NCBI GenBank assembly: GCA_964580455.1
Contig: CAZOKO010000097.1
Span: 1-9,753 of the forward strand
Reading direction: 5' to 3'
Length of the DNA stretch: 9,753 nt
Source of the DNA: CAZOKO01 sp964580455
Lineage (GTDB): Bacteria; Desulfobacterota; WTBG01
The notes beneath the pieces were generated by a model, which was not told the DNA's origin, searched no databases, and was given only the letters and a program-made list of their open reading frames with translations. Shown piece after piece: positions 1 through 6,970 of this stretch (the stretch's first letter is position 1; each line of letters begins with the position of its first letter). Position numbers and translations under genes: made by a program.

Positions 1-37
1 TTAAAATATTACTGCTCAAATCATCGCAATTTTATGA

Positions 38-114
38 GATTGTTTCGCTTTGCTCGCAATGACACCCCCTTTTGTCATTGCGAGAAGACTGCCTTGGCAG
101 ACGACGAAGCAATC
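38..114. repeat. Nested palindromic intergenic repeat (ATTGC/GCAAT type)
   Basis: An 11-base perfect inverted repeat pairs 53-63 (CTCGCAATGAC) with 74-84 (GTCATTGCGAG) around a 10-base loop. Outside it, 38-47 (GATTGTTTCG) pairs with 105-114 (CGAAGCAATC) with one G-T wobble. A side hairpin, CTGCC-TT-GGCAG, sits at 89-100. The result is a branched, cruciform-like structure. The left half (38-63) is nearly the same sequence as 5812-5838, so this is a repeat family within the window. Similar short elements are common intergenic repeats in many uncultured anaerobes. That last point is from memory and no search was run. Confidence 0.8.
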
Positions 115-145
115 TGCTTCTTTGCTGAGCTAATTCAATAGCCAT

Positions 146-175
146 TTAAAATAAATTGTAGTCTTAAATTATAAT
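146..175 (+). promoter_or_regulatory. Candidate sigma70 promoter of yjbQ
   Basis: A perfect -10 box TATAAT lies at 170-175. A weak -35 box TTAAAA lies at 146-151 with an 18-base spacer. The predicted start is near 182, about 20 bases before the ATG at 204. The region is AT-rich, so the -35 could be coincidental. Confidence 0.45.
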
Positions 176-203
176 TTGTAAGAAGAGATATTAGGAGGAA
201 AGG

Positions 204-620
204 ATGAAATCATATCGGAAGGAATTATGGTTTAATGTGCCCACAAGGCGAGCATTCATTAACATTACACCAGAAGTGGATGAATGTTTAAGAGAGAGCG
301 GTATTAAAGAGGGATTTGTTCTCGTTAATGCGATGCATATCACGGCATCTGTTTTCATTAACGATGATGAGTCAGGCCTTCACCATGATTATGACGTCTG
401 GCTGGAGAAACTGGCTCCCCACGAACCTGTATCACAGTACAGACACAATGTGGGTGAAGACAATGCTGACGGGCATATGAAAAGACAGATTATGGGGCGT
501 GAGGTGGTCATTGCCATAACGGATAGCAAGCTTGACTTTGGTCCCTGGGAGCAGATTTTCTACGGTGAGTTTGACGGCCGGAGACGGAAGCGGGTGCTGG
601 TAAAGATCGTTGGTGAATGA
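204..620 (+). CDS. yjbQ: YjbQ/UPF0047 family protein
   Basis: This 138-residue protein has the full usual length of the YjbQ/UPF0047 family, small soluble cytoplasmic proteins. Members have been reported to have weak thiamine-phosphate synthase activity, but the true role is unsettled. Family landmarks are visible. HITASVFINDDESGL at about 45-59 contains the conserved His, Asn and Glu. NADGHMK at 87-93 matches the usual NADAHLK with Asp and His kept. The C-terminal block at 112-125 (FGPWEQIFYGEFDG) precedes a basic strand. The start is well set: AGGAGG at 193-198 stands 5 bases before the ATG. It is transcribed alone, with no tight partner downstream, and it points towards the convergent mqnB. 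There is no obvious link to menaquinone synthesis. The family call is secure; the function is not. Confidence 0.93.
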   Translation: MKSYRKELWFNVPTRRAFINITPEVDECLRESGIKEGFVLVNAMHITASVFINDDESGLHHDYDVWLEKLAPHEPVSQYRHNVGEDNADGHMKRQIMGREVVIAITDSKLDFGPWEQIFYGEFDGRRRKRVLVKIVGE

Positions 621-995
621 AGTTATGATTAACCACTGTGTTCATCTGGAACTGCCACAGGAAAGTTTCAGGTTCAGGGCAAATGTGACACCGGATCATT
701 GCAAAGATAAGGCTGATTTTTAGTGTGTATTGATTTGAAACCTTGAAAAAATAACACCATCAGGTATGAATATTTTCCACTCCATAAAGCTTCCAGAAAA
801 TTTTTGTAAGGAAGGATTTTGACATGGTCTAGTTTTCTCATGCGTGGCTATAGACTAGCTAAAAGACAGGTAACCAACCAATTAAAAGGAGAACGGTTTG
901 CAGGAAATACTAAAAGAGATAATTTATGGGTTACCTATTAACTCAGAATTTGCAGTAGCCAACCCAAATAAATCTGTGGCAAAATCCTTATGCTC
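621..995. other. Gene-poor stretch between yjbQ and mqnB
   Basis: No confident gene is seen in these 375 bases. A 32-codon frame, ATG at 625 to TAG at 721-723, lies 4 bases after yjbQ, but it has only a weak ribosome binding site and no recognisable family. A TTGACA at 819-824 lacks a matching -10. A 5-base inverted repeat, CTTCC at 790-794 and GGAAG at 810-814, is too weak to call a terminator. A TTG codon at 898, preceded by AAAAGGAGA at 886-894, opens a 79-codon frame to 1137, most of which is antisense to the mqnB tail. It may be the decayed 5' end of another gene. Confidence 0.5.
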
Positions 996-1637
996 TTATT
1001 CTTCAAGAGTTGAAGAAGATTTATGGAAAATGAGGAGTTTTTCAAGGCAGGTTTTTACGTTTTGTTTAAAGGATTCTTCGCTGTGCTTAAATGCAAAATC
1101 ACTTACCCCTTTAAGCATTCTTATGGGAATATTATAATGCCTGGCTACAAAGGCATATCCATAACCTTCCATGTCAACAAAATCTGCATATATAGCCACT
1201 CTTTTGGAATCTTCTTCGATAAATATAGGGTGATCACTTGTGGCAAGAACATTTGCGTCTTCCCTTTCTTCGTTTACAATGATATCTGGAAAGGATGATA
1301 AAAAAAGTTTGCCGGGCTTGGGTCTTAAGAATTCCACAGGATCATATTTAATCACCCTGTCAATCTCAACCACATCACCTATAGAAAATTTGTCGGAAAG
1401 GCAACCAGCTATGCCGTAGTTTACAATTTTTGCAATATGATTGCCCCCACTCTTCTTTCTCTGAATTAAATCAGATAGACAGACAGCCCCCTTCATAGAC
1501 CCCATGCCTGTGATCACAAGGGAAATATTTCCGGCCTCGTATAGGTCATAAAACTCGCTTTTATCACGCTTCTTGAGGTCATGATAATCTATAAAAGGTC
1601 TTGCCTCTATTTCTGTAGCGAAAACAAGTAGAACCAT
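996..1637 (-). CDS. mqnB: Futalosine/aminofutalosine nucleosidase MqnB (nucleoside phosphorylase superfamily)
   Basis: This is a cytoplasmic nucleosidase of the PNP/MTAN superfamily. In the pathway MqnB cleaves the N-glycosidic bond of futalosine to give dehypoxanthine futalosine; MTAN-like relatives instead act on aminofutalosine. The fold is shown by the N-terminal strand VLLVFATEIEA, TGMGSMKG, the GIAG motif (about 78-80 from the TTG), the ribose-binding VDMEGYGYA block (about 156-164) and KGVSDFA (about 178-184), whose Asp is the usual catalytic acid position. I prefer the ATG at 1637 (213 residues). GGAA stands 6 bases upstream of it, whereas an in-frame TTG at 1643 lies too close to that site. 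It is downstream of mqnD on the same strand, about 165 bases away across a palindromic element. Family and context are firm. The exact substrate cannot be told from sequence by eye. Confidence 0.85.
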   Translation of the reverse strand: MVLLVFATEIEARPFIDYHDLKKRDKSEFYDLYEAGNISLVITGMGSMKGAVCLSDLIQRKKSGGNHIAKIVNYGIAGCLSDKFSIGDVVEIDRVIKYDPVEFLRPKPGKLFLSSFPDIIVNEEREDANVLATSDHPIFIEEDSKRVAIYADFVDMEGYGYAFVARHYNIPIRMLKGVSDFAFKHSEESFKQNVKTCLEKLLIFHKSSSTLEE

Positions 1638-1670
1638 GTTCAATTCCAGAAGGAATTTACCGCAGATTTA

Positions 1671-1765
1671 CCCCGTTAGATACTTGCTATGTAGTAGATG
1701 AACTTCGTTAAACATTTTTTCGTTTGATAAGTTACCTACTTCACAAGGTTTACTATCTAACGGGG
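1671..1765. repeat. Long imperfect palindrome between mqnB and mqnD
   Basis: A perfect 12-base inverted repeat, CCCCGTTAGATA at 1671-1682 and its complement at 1754-1765, encloses further complementary pieces: AGTAG at 1693-1697 with CTACT at 1736-1740, and AACTT at 1701-1705 with AAGTT at 1729-1733. Outer pieces CCGCAG (1660-1665) and CTGCGG (1797-1802) also match, the latter abutting the mqnD stop. No T-run follows on the minus strand, so it is not a classical terminator. It may be a dispersed MITE- or REP-like element, or a structure that modulates read-through from mqnD to mqnB. Confidence 0.75.
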
Positions 1766-1802
1766 GAGCCGCGGAGCATGTTTTCAACGCGCTTTCCTGC
1801 GG

Positions 1803-2597
1803 TTAGATGAGTTCTTTTGCCATATTAAAAAGCTTGTCCACAGCTTTCCTTCCATCTCTGCCAAGAGAAAGTGAATAGTCATTGACATAAAGGTCTATAT
1901 GTTCCCTTATAACACTGAAATCCATCTCCTGGGCATATTCCCTTATATAAGAATAAATGGGAGCGTTTTGATCTTCCTTTTCACTAAGTGCCCTGCTGAT
2001 AGAATCATGTAATGCCTTTGCAAATTCCTTAACAAACTCAGCAGGAAGTTTATTCTTTGCAATTATCCCACCTAGTGGTACGGGCATCTTACTAAAATCT
2101 TCCCACCATCTACCAAGGTCTATTATTTCAGTAAGCCCATAGTTTCTGTAAGTAAATCTGCCTTCATGAATTATTACACCATAATCCACCAGACCTTCCT
2201 TTACCGCTGGCATAATCTGGTTAAAAACCATAAAAACTTTCTGCCCCTCATTTTTTGCATAGAGACTGAAAAGCAGATTTGCTGTGGTATAGTGACCGGG
2301 AATAGCTATTTTTGCATCTTTAAGTTTCATTACGCTCTTTTCCTCCTTTGCAACCAGAAGTGGTCCACAATCTTTTCCAAGGGCAGCACCAGAATCTAGG
2401 AGAGTGTAATGATCCATAACCTGCATGGCAGCGTAAAACGAGACCTTTGAGATGTCTAACTCATGGTTTAATACTTTCTGATTCAATTCCTCAACGTCAA
2501 CTATAGTGAGATCAATGCCAAATTGATTTGACTTTATAAGGTGATAAAACATAAAAGTATCGTTTGGACAGGGTGAAATCCCCAATTTGATTTTCAT
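1803..2597 (-). CDS. mqnD: 1,4-dihydroxy-6-naphthoate synthase MqnD
   Basis: MqnD converts cyclic dehypoxanthine futalosine into 1,4-dihydroxy-6-naphthoate, the ring precursor of menaquinone. The 264-residue protein has the two-lobed periplasmic-binding-protein-like fold of the MqnA/MqnD family. Diagnostic blocks are SPCPNDTF (8-15), DISKVSF (48-54), CGPLLVA (77-83), IPGHYTTANLL (99-109), DYGVIIHEGRFTY (138-150), DLGRWWE (160-166) and PLGGI (174-178). His144 in the HEGRFTY block sits where MqnD enzymes carry the proposed catalytic base. The length is normal and no key block is missing. The ATG at 2597 lies 4 bases after the menG stop, and its GGATAGGA ribosome binding site is built from the menG 3' end, so the two genes are probably co-transcribed and coupled. 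Confidence 0.95.
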   Translation of the reverse strand: MKIKLGISPCPNDTFMFYHLIKSNQFGIDLTIVDVEELNQKVLNHELDISKVSFYAAMQVMDHYTLLDSGAALGKDCGPLLVAKEEKSVMKLKDAKIAIPGHYTTANLLFSLYAKNEGQKVFMVFNQIMPAVKEGLVDYGVIIHEGRFTYRNYGLTEIIDLGRWWEDFSKMPVPLGGIIAKNKLPAEFVKEFAKALHDSISRALSEKEDQNAPIYSYIREYAQEMDFSVIREHIDLYVNDYSLSLGRDGRKAVDKLFNMAKELI

Positions 2598-2601
2598 ATT
2601 C

Positions 2602-3312
2602 CTATCCTTTTATCCCTACATGGATATAAGCAATACCAAAGGTTAAAGGCATGTAATAAACCTGTCTAAAACCTGCCTTGAGAAGTTGGCTTTTTAGTTC
2701 TTCTGGTTTTGAAAATGATTCAATTGAGTTAGCAAGATATTGGTATGCTTCTTTATCCCCGGAAATTGTACCGCCTACCAGAGGCATAATCTTTTCAAGA
2801 TAAAATCGGTAAAAAGGTTTGACAAAAGGATTAATCTCGTTTGAAAAATCGAGGACAACTAATTTTGCTCCGGGTTTCAAAACTCTTAAAACCTCCCTTA
2901 AACCCTCTTCCATGTTTGCCAAATTTCTTACACCAAAACCGACAATAGCTCCATCATAGGTGTTTTCCTTAAAAGAAATCTGTTCGCCGTCGCCAACTAC
3001 AATCTTTAAGAGGCCATCTTCTAAATATCCTGAACAGCTTAACCTACCCTTAATAAGCATTTCCCTGCAGAAATCAAAAGCTATAACTTTTATGGGGGTC
3101 CTTATATTATTTAACATGGTAGAACTCAAGGTAAGTGTTCCAGCACAAAAATCCAAATATTTACCACCAGATTGTATCCCCAGATCTTTTATAGCTCGAA
3201 TACGCCACCCTTTATCAATACCACATGAAAAGAGGGTATTCAAAAAGTCATACTTCCCGGCAATTGAGGCAAACTTCTCTTTTACAAACCTTTTTTTATT
3301 TGTCATATCCAT
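2602..3312 (-). CDS. menG: Demethylmenaquinone methyltransferase, UbiE/MenG family
   Basis: This SAM-dependent methyltransferase would carry out the last step of the pathway, C-methylation of demethylmenaquinol. UbiE/MenG signatures are clear over 236 residues: YDFLNTLFSCGIDKGWR (21-37), motif I LDFCAGTLTLS (53-63), VGDGE (106-110), the family-specific GFGVRNLAN (125-133), KPGAKLVVLDFS (146-157) and YQYLANSIESF (190-200). The SAM-binding motif I is unusual, having AGTL where most members have a G-T-G-D run. Everything else is intact, so I expect an active enzyme. The gene heads the minus-strand group and is followed by mqnD. Two ATG codons (3312 and 3306) are possible starts and both have weak ribosome binding sites; the first is listed. 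Substrate choice between menaquinone and ubiquinone precursors rests on the Mqn context. Confidence 0.92.
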   Translation of the reverse strand: MDMTNKKRFVKEKFASIAGKYDFLNTLFSCGIDKGWRIRAIKDLGIQSGGKYLDFCAGTLTLSSTMLNNIRTPIKVIAFDFCREMLIKGRLSCSGYLEDGLLKIVVGDGEQISFKENTYDGAIVGFGVRNLANMEEGLREVLRVLKPGAKLVVLDFSNEINPFVKPFYRFYLEKIMPLVGGTISGDKEAYQYLANSIESFSKPEELKSQLLKAGFRQVYYMPLTFGIAYIHVGIKG

Positions 3313-3477
3313 ATCTTTTTATTGCCCGAAATCTTTCCATGCGTGTCAATTGCATTTTTTTACATATGATAGTTCCTCAAACTTAAATCAAAAATTATTT
3401 TATTTCAATAACAAATCACAATAGTTAATTATTTATGTCTGACCCCATAATGAACAAATTTAGTAAAAAACTTACAC

Positions 3478-3506
3478 TTTACAATCCCTAGAGAAATTGG
3501 TAAATT
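3478..3506 (+). promoter_or_regulatory. Candidate sigma70 promoter of the mqnL-mqnP-mqnE-mqnA-mqnC group
   Basis: A -35 box TTTACA at 3478-3483 and a -10-like TAAATT at 3501-3506 are spaced by 17 bases, giving a start near 3513 and a short leader before the TTG at 3541. It lies in the only long intergenic region upstream of this plus-strand group (3313-3540). I saw no clear operator or riboswitch there and no strong promoter for the divergent menG. Confidence 0.4.
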
Positions 3507-3540
3507 TATTTATTTGACAATCTAAGCAAGGGGGGTTCAA

Positions 3541-4977
3541 TTGGCTTTCAAGAATTTTCAGGAGTTCGTTAACTATCTGGATAAACATGGTGAGCTTATA
3601 AAGATAAAAGCAGAAGTATCACCTGATCTTGAGATAACCGAGATTACTGATCGGGTATCCAAGAAATATGGTAAGGCCCTGCTCTTCGAAAATGTCAAGA
3701 GTTCTCAATTTCCAGTTGTCACTAACGCCTTTGGCAGCTTCAAGCGAATCGAGATGGCGTTCGGACTGAGCGCTGATGAGATGGCAAAAAAGATAGAAGA
3801 ACTCGCTAAAACTCAAGTCCAGGAAGGCATCACCAGTAAAATTAAGCTTATCCCCAAATTACTTGGGCTCAGTAGAATTGCGCCCAGGACAGTAACTGAC
3901 GCACCCTGCCAGGAAGTGGTACACACCGATCCTGACCTCTCCATTATTCCAGCCCTAAAATGCTGGCCAAAAGATGGTGGTAAATTCATTACCCTTCCCA
4001 TGGTCATCACAAAATCCTTAGAAGATTCAACACGCAACATGGGTATGTACCGCATACAGATTTACGATAAAAACACCACGGGCATGCACTGGCATATACA
4101 CAAAGATGGGGCCAACCACTTCTCCCAGTATGTAAAAGCCAATAAGCGGATGGAAGCCGCTGTTGCCATAGGCGGCGACCCGGCAACTATTTACTCCTCT
4201 ACTGCACCTCTGCCACCAGAAATTGATGAGTTTCTGCTGGCTGGTTTCTTAAGAGAAAAGGCTATTGATATAGTACGATGTAAAACGGTTAATATTGAAG
4301 TACCAGCGGAAGCTGAGTTTGTAGTTGAAGGATACATTGATCCTGATGAGAGAAAAACTGAGGGTCCCTTTGGGGATCACACAGGCTTTTACTCTCCAGT
4401 GGATGAATATCCTGTATTTCACGTAACCTGCATAACCCATCGTAAAAATGCCATTTACCCTACAACCATTGTAGGGCCTCCTCCCATGGAGGATTGTTAT
4501 TTAGCGAAAGTGACTGAAAGGATTTTTTTGCCCCTTATTAAAATGATTGTTCCAGAAATTGTAGATATGAACCTTCCCATGGAAGGGGTTTTTCATAACT
4601 GCGCCATCGTATCTATAAAAAAGTCTTATCCCATGCAGGCTCAAAAAGTCATGCACGCGCTTTGGGGAATGGGGCAGATGATGAATACAAAGATTATCAT
4701 CGTTATGGATTCCGATGTTGATGTTCAGGATTTGAAAAAAGTTGCCTGGAAAGCCTTCAACAATGTTGACCCCGAAAGGGATTTAACCATAACCTCTGGT
4801 CCTCTTGATGCCCTTGATCATTCTTCACCCTATCCCCTTCATGGCTCCAAGCTGGGCATTGATGCCACCAGAAAGATAAAGGGAGAGACAGAACGGACCT
4901 GGCCTGATGAAATAAAGATGAGTGAAGAGATCATAAACCTGGTGAACTCAAAATGGAAAGATTATGGTATTACTTAA
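3541..4977 (+). CDS. mqnL: UbiD-family menaquinone decarboxylase MqnL
   Basis: This is a UbiD-type decarboxylase that uses prenylated FMN and would remove the 6-carboxylate left by the futalosine route. The 478-residue protein shows UbiD hallmarks: the N-terminal FQEFVNYLDKHGELIKI block, NMGMYRIQIYD (166-176) with the prFMN-contacting Arg171, GMHWHIHKDGANHF (181-194), EGYIDPDERKTEGPFGDHTG (263-282) carrying the conserved glutamates, TTIVGPPPMEDCYLAK (308-323) and SKLGIDAT (436-443). The start is TTG at 3541, backed by a GGGGGG ribosome binding site at 3530-3535 and by alignment to the usual UbiD N-terminus. It leads the plus-strand group and overlaps mqnP. UbiD proteins act on many substrates, so the MqnL role is inferred from the surrounding pathway genes. 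The required prFMN synthase (UbiX) is not in the window. Confidence 0.9.
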   Translation: MAFKNFQEFVNYLDKHGELIKIKAEVSPDLEITEITDRVSKKYGKALLFENVKSSQFPVVTNAFGSFKRIEMAFGLSADEMAKKIEELAKTQVQEGITSKIKLIPKLLGLSRIAPRTVTDAPCQEVVHTDPDLSIIPALKCWPKDGGKFITLPMVITKSLEDSTRNMGMYRIQIYDKNTTGMHWHIHKDGANHFSQYVKANKRMEAAVAIGGDPATIYSSTAPLPPEIDEFLLAGFLREKAIDIVRCKTVNIEVPAEAEFVVEGYIDPDERKTEGPFGDHTGFYSPVDEYPVFHVTCITHRKNAIYPTTIVGPPPMEDCYLAKVTERIFLPLIKMIVPEIVDMNLPMEGVFHNCAIVSIKKSYPMQAQKVMHALWGMGQMMNTKIIIVMDSDVDVQDLKKVAWKAFNNVDPERDLTITSGPLDALDHSSPYPLHGSKLGIDATRKIKGETERTWPDEIKMSEEIINLVNSKWKDYGIT

Positions 4978-5800
4978 ACTGATCAGAGTAAGGGAGACCA
5001 TTTTTTCACTTCCTCTTGCCTACATTGGAGTATTATTAGTTGCAGAAGAATTGCCCTCTTTTTCAATCTGGTTCTATGTAACAACAGCTCTGGTGAGTGC
5101 AAGAACAATCGGCATGTGTCTTAACAGGGTTCTAGATAAAAATATAGATGCCAGGAACCCGAGGACAGCAAACCGCCTGCTACCCAGCGGACAGGCTTCT
5201 GTATCGACTGTAATACGCTACTCAGTTTTATTTGCCATTTTATTTGTTTTTTCAGCATACATGCTAAATGAGCTCTGTTTCTATCTCTCCTTCCTTGCTC
5301 TGTTTTTACTTATCACCTACTCGTTGATAAAAAGATTTTCCTCCACGACTCACCTATACCTCGGCTTAACGGAAGCCTGTGCTCCCATAGGAGGTGCTCT
5401 GGCAGTACATCCCGAGTTTTCCCTGAAGGCACTGATCATGGGATTATACGTTATACTCTGGATAGCAGGATTTGATATTATTTATGCCTGTCAGGATTAC
5501 AGGTTTGATAGAACGAACAAGCTGTTTTCCATCCCCGCAAAATATGGACTGAAGAAGGCACTTATAATTTCATCCGCCTTCCATATTGCAGCGGTTTTGA
5601 CCCTTTTTCTTACAGGTATTATGGTCCATGCCAATTTTCTCTATTGGTTATGCTTGCTGGTGGTATGCTGTTTTTTTGTCTGGCAACACACCCTCGTCTC
5701 AGAAAAAAACCTGGCCAAAGTTAATGTCGCCTTTTTCAATGCTAACAGAAATGTTTCCCTTACCGTGTTTCTGGCATTCCTTTTAAACTTCATCTTCTAG
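4964..5800 (+). CDS. mqnP: UbiA-family 1,4-dihydroxy-6-naphthoate polyprenyltransferase MqnP
   Basis: This integral membrane prenyltransferase would attach the isoprenoid tail to the dihydroxynaphthoate ring. Both Asp-rich motifs that bind Mg2+ and the prenyl diphosphate are present: NRVLDKNID at 54-62 and DIIYACQDYRFD at 171-182. The rest is mostly hydrophobic, with about eight likely membrane helices, including segments near 14-28, 36-54, 86-103, 104-122, 155-170, 200-220, 224-240 and 262-278. The length of 278 residues is typical of UbiA proteins. The ATG lies inside the mqnL 3' end, a 14-base overlap in another frame with GGAAAG just upstream, so translation is probably coupled to mqnL. 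UbiA proteins also serve ubiquinone and heme pathways; the neighbours favour MqnP. Confidence 0.92.
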   Translation: MVLLKLIRVRETIFSLPLAYIGVLLVAEELPSFSIWFYVTTALVSARTIGMCLNRVLDKNIDARNPRTANRLLPSGQASVSTVIRYSVLFAILFVFSAYMLNELCFYLSFLALFLLITYSLIKRFSSTTHLYLGLTEACAPIGGALAVHPEFSLKALIMGLYVILWIAGFDIIYACQDYRFDRTNKLFSIPAKYGLKKALIISSAFHIAAVLTLFLTGIMVHANFLYWLCLLVVCCFFVWQHTLVSEKNLAKVNVAFFNANRNVSLTVFLAFLLNFIF

Positions 5801-5811
5801 AAAAAATTAAG

Positions 5812-5838
5812 GATTGCTTCGCTATCGCTCGCAATGAC
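5812..5838. repeat. Second copy of the ATTGC/GCAAT repeat, between mqnP and mqnE
   Basis: These 27 bases match 38-63 except for one substitution and a short T/A/C difference in the middle. ATTGC at 5813-5817 and GCAAT at 5831-5835 can form a small hairpin. The copy fills much of the 60-base gap between mqnP and mqnE, inside the presumed operon. Confidence 0.75.
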
Positions 5839-5860
5839 TTGATCTATTGCAGGTTCACTT

Positions 5861-6958
5861 ATGAAACGTTATGCTAATTTGCAGAAAATAAAAGAAAAGA
5901 TAGAAGCCGGTGAAAGGCTCGACTTTGATGACTCACTTGGCCTTTTTAATACCCATGACCTTTTTGAGCTGGGAAGAGTTGCCAATAGTATTAAAGAAAA
6001 AATACACGGCAATAAAATCTGCTTTGGCACAAGCCTCAACATCAACCATACCAATATATGCAAACTAAGGTGTCCCATCTGTGCCTTTTCGACAGATGAG
6101 TGTTCAGAAAATGCATATTTTTTATCCCAGGATGAGATCATCGAAAGGGTGAAAAGAGCTGCTCAGCATGATGTCTCGGAAGTTCATATAGTAGGCGGAC
6201 TAAACGACAAAATCAGTCTCAATTATTTCAAGGAAATGTTTTCCAATATAAAAAAAGTAGGCCCTTCGATAAACATAAATGCCCTCACTGCAACGGAATG
6301 TGATTTTCTTAGCCAAAAAGAAAAGGTGCCTCTTGATCAGCTTTTTTCAGAGCTCAAAACTGCAGGGCTTGGCAGTATTCCTGGTGGTGGTGCAGAAATA
6401 TTTAACGATAAGATAAGAAAGAAAATAACGCCCTCAAAGATCTCCAGTGAGAGGTGGCTTGAGGTAAGTGGGGCAGCCCACAGGGCAGGCATAAAAACAA
6501 ATGCCACCATGCTTTGGGGTCATATCGAAAACTATTCTGACAGGGTGGAGCATATGTTAAGGCTTCGTGAGTTGCAGGATCAAACTCATGGATTTAAATC
6601 CTTTGTTCCACTCCTTTTTCACCCTGGAAACACTAAATTCAGCCATCTGGAAAAAGTCAGCAGTGCCGCCGAAATCCTGAAGGTTTATGCAGCAAGCAGA
6701 TTAATTCTCGACAACTTCCCACACATAAAGGCGCTCTGGATGTATCTGGGGATTAAATTTTCAACTGTGGTATTACGCTTTGGCGCTGATGACATGGGTG
6801 CTACATCTTTTGATGAACGTATTGTGCATGCAGCAGGTTCAAACTCCAGTGTTCCTTCAAAGGATAAACTCATTCATCAGATAAAAACCATGCAGCTTAC
6901 ACCCTGCGAAGTGGACTCAAACTACAGGGCAATTACCATTCACCGCAGAGGACGCTGA
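5861..6958 (+). CDS. mqnE: Aminofutalosine synthase MqnE (radical SAM)
   Basis: MqnE joins 3-[(1-carboxyvinyl)oxy]benzoate to the adenosyl group of SAM, giving 6-amino-6-deoxyfutalosine. The radical SAM cluster motif CKLRCPIC places Cys67, Cys71 and Cys74 in the CxxxCxxC pattern. Family blocks follow: EVHIVGGLND (107-116), NALTATE (140-146), PGGGAEIF (174-181), NATMLWGHIE (214-223), LRELQD (235-240), FHPGNT (253-258), LDNFPHIKALW (283-293) and GADDMGATSFDE (308-319). HIVGG and GGGAEIF separate it from the paralogue MqnC downstream. The length of 365 residues is normal. THGF at 242-245 departs from the usual TGGF. The ATG at 5861 has only AGG (5851-5853) as a ribosome binding site. The last codons (HRRGR and stop) lie in a tandem repeat that runs into mqnA. 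Confidence 0.94.
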   Translation: MKRYANLQKIKEKIEAGERLDFDDSLGLFNTHDLFELGRVANSIKEKIHGNKICFGTSLNINHTNICKLRCPICAFSTDECSENAYFLSQDEIIERVKRAAQHDVSEVHIVGGLNDKISLNYFKEMFSNIKKVGPSININALTATECDFLSQKEKVPLDQLFSELKTAGLGSIPGGGAEIFNDKIRKKITPSKISSERWLEVSGAAHRAGIKTNATMLWGHIENYSDRVEHMLRLRELQDQTHGFKSFVPLLFHPGNTKFSHLEKVSSAAEILKVYAASRLILDNFPHIKALWMYLGIKFSTVVLRFGADDMGATSFDERIVHAAGSNSSVPSKDKLIHQIKTMQLTPCEVDSNYRAITIHRRGR

Positions 6959-6970
6959 GATCGCAGAGAT
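6944..6970 (+). repeat. Three-unit 9-base tandem repeat across the mqnE/mqnA junction
   Basis: The units are CGCAGAGGA (6944-6952), CGCTGAGAT (6953-6961) and CGCAGAGAT (6962-6970). The first two encode the C-terminal tail and TGA stop of mqnE, and the third supplies the first two bases of the mqnA ATG. Purine-rich GAGA within it is the only ribosome-binding-like sequence for mqnA. Strings of this kind, alternating CGCAGAG and CGCTGAG, resemble a dispersed repeat seen in many bacterial genomes (recollection, not searched). Confidence 0.75.

Noticed and set aside
1..130. Possible CRISPR array or tRNA in the repeated, palindromic leading sequence
   Set aside because: The repeats are inverted rather than regularly spaced direct repeats with unique spacers, and no cloverleaf or CCA end is visible.
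625..723. A 32-codon frame directly after yjbQ
   Set aside because: It has only a weak ribosome binding site and no recognisable family, and such short frames are common by chance.
790..814. CTTCC/GGAAG inverted repeat as a yjbQ terminator
   Set aside because: The stem has only 5 pairs with a long loop, and the following sequence is not a clean T-run.
3344..3349. Minus-strand TTGACA upstream of menG
   Set aside because: No acceptable -10 box is found at 16-18 bases; the nearest AT-rich hexamer needs a 19-base spacer and matches poorly.
2960..3424. A long plus-strand frame opposite menG
   Set aside because: It is antisense to a clearly conserved methyltransferase gene and has no recognisable motif or good ribosome binding site.
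3514..3519. TTGACA just upstream of mqnL as a -35 box
   Set aside because: A matching -10 would fall on or after the ribosome binding site, leaving no leader; the pair at 3478-3506 fits better.
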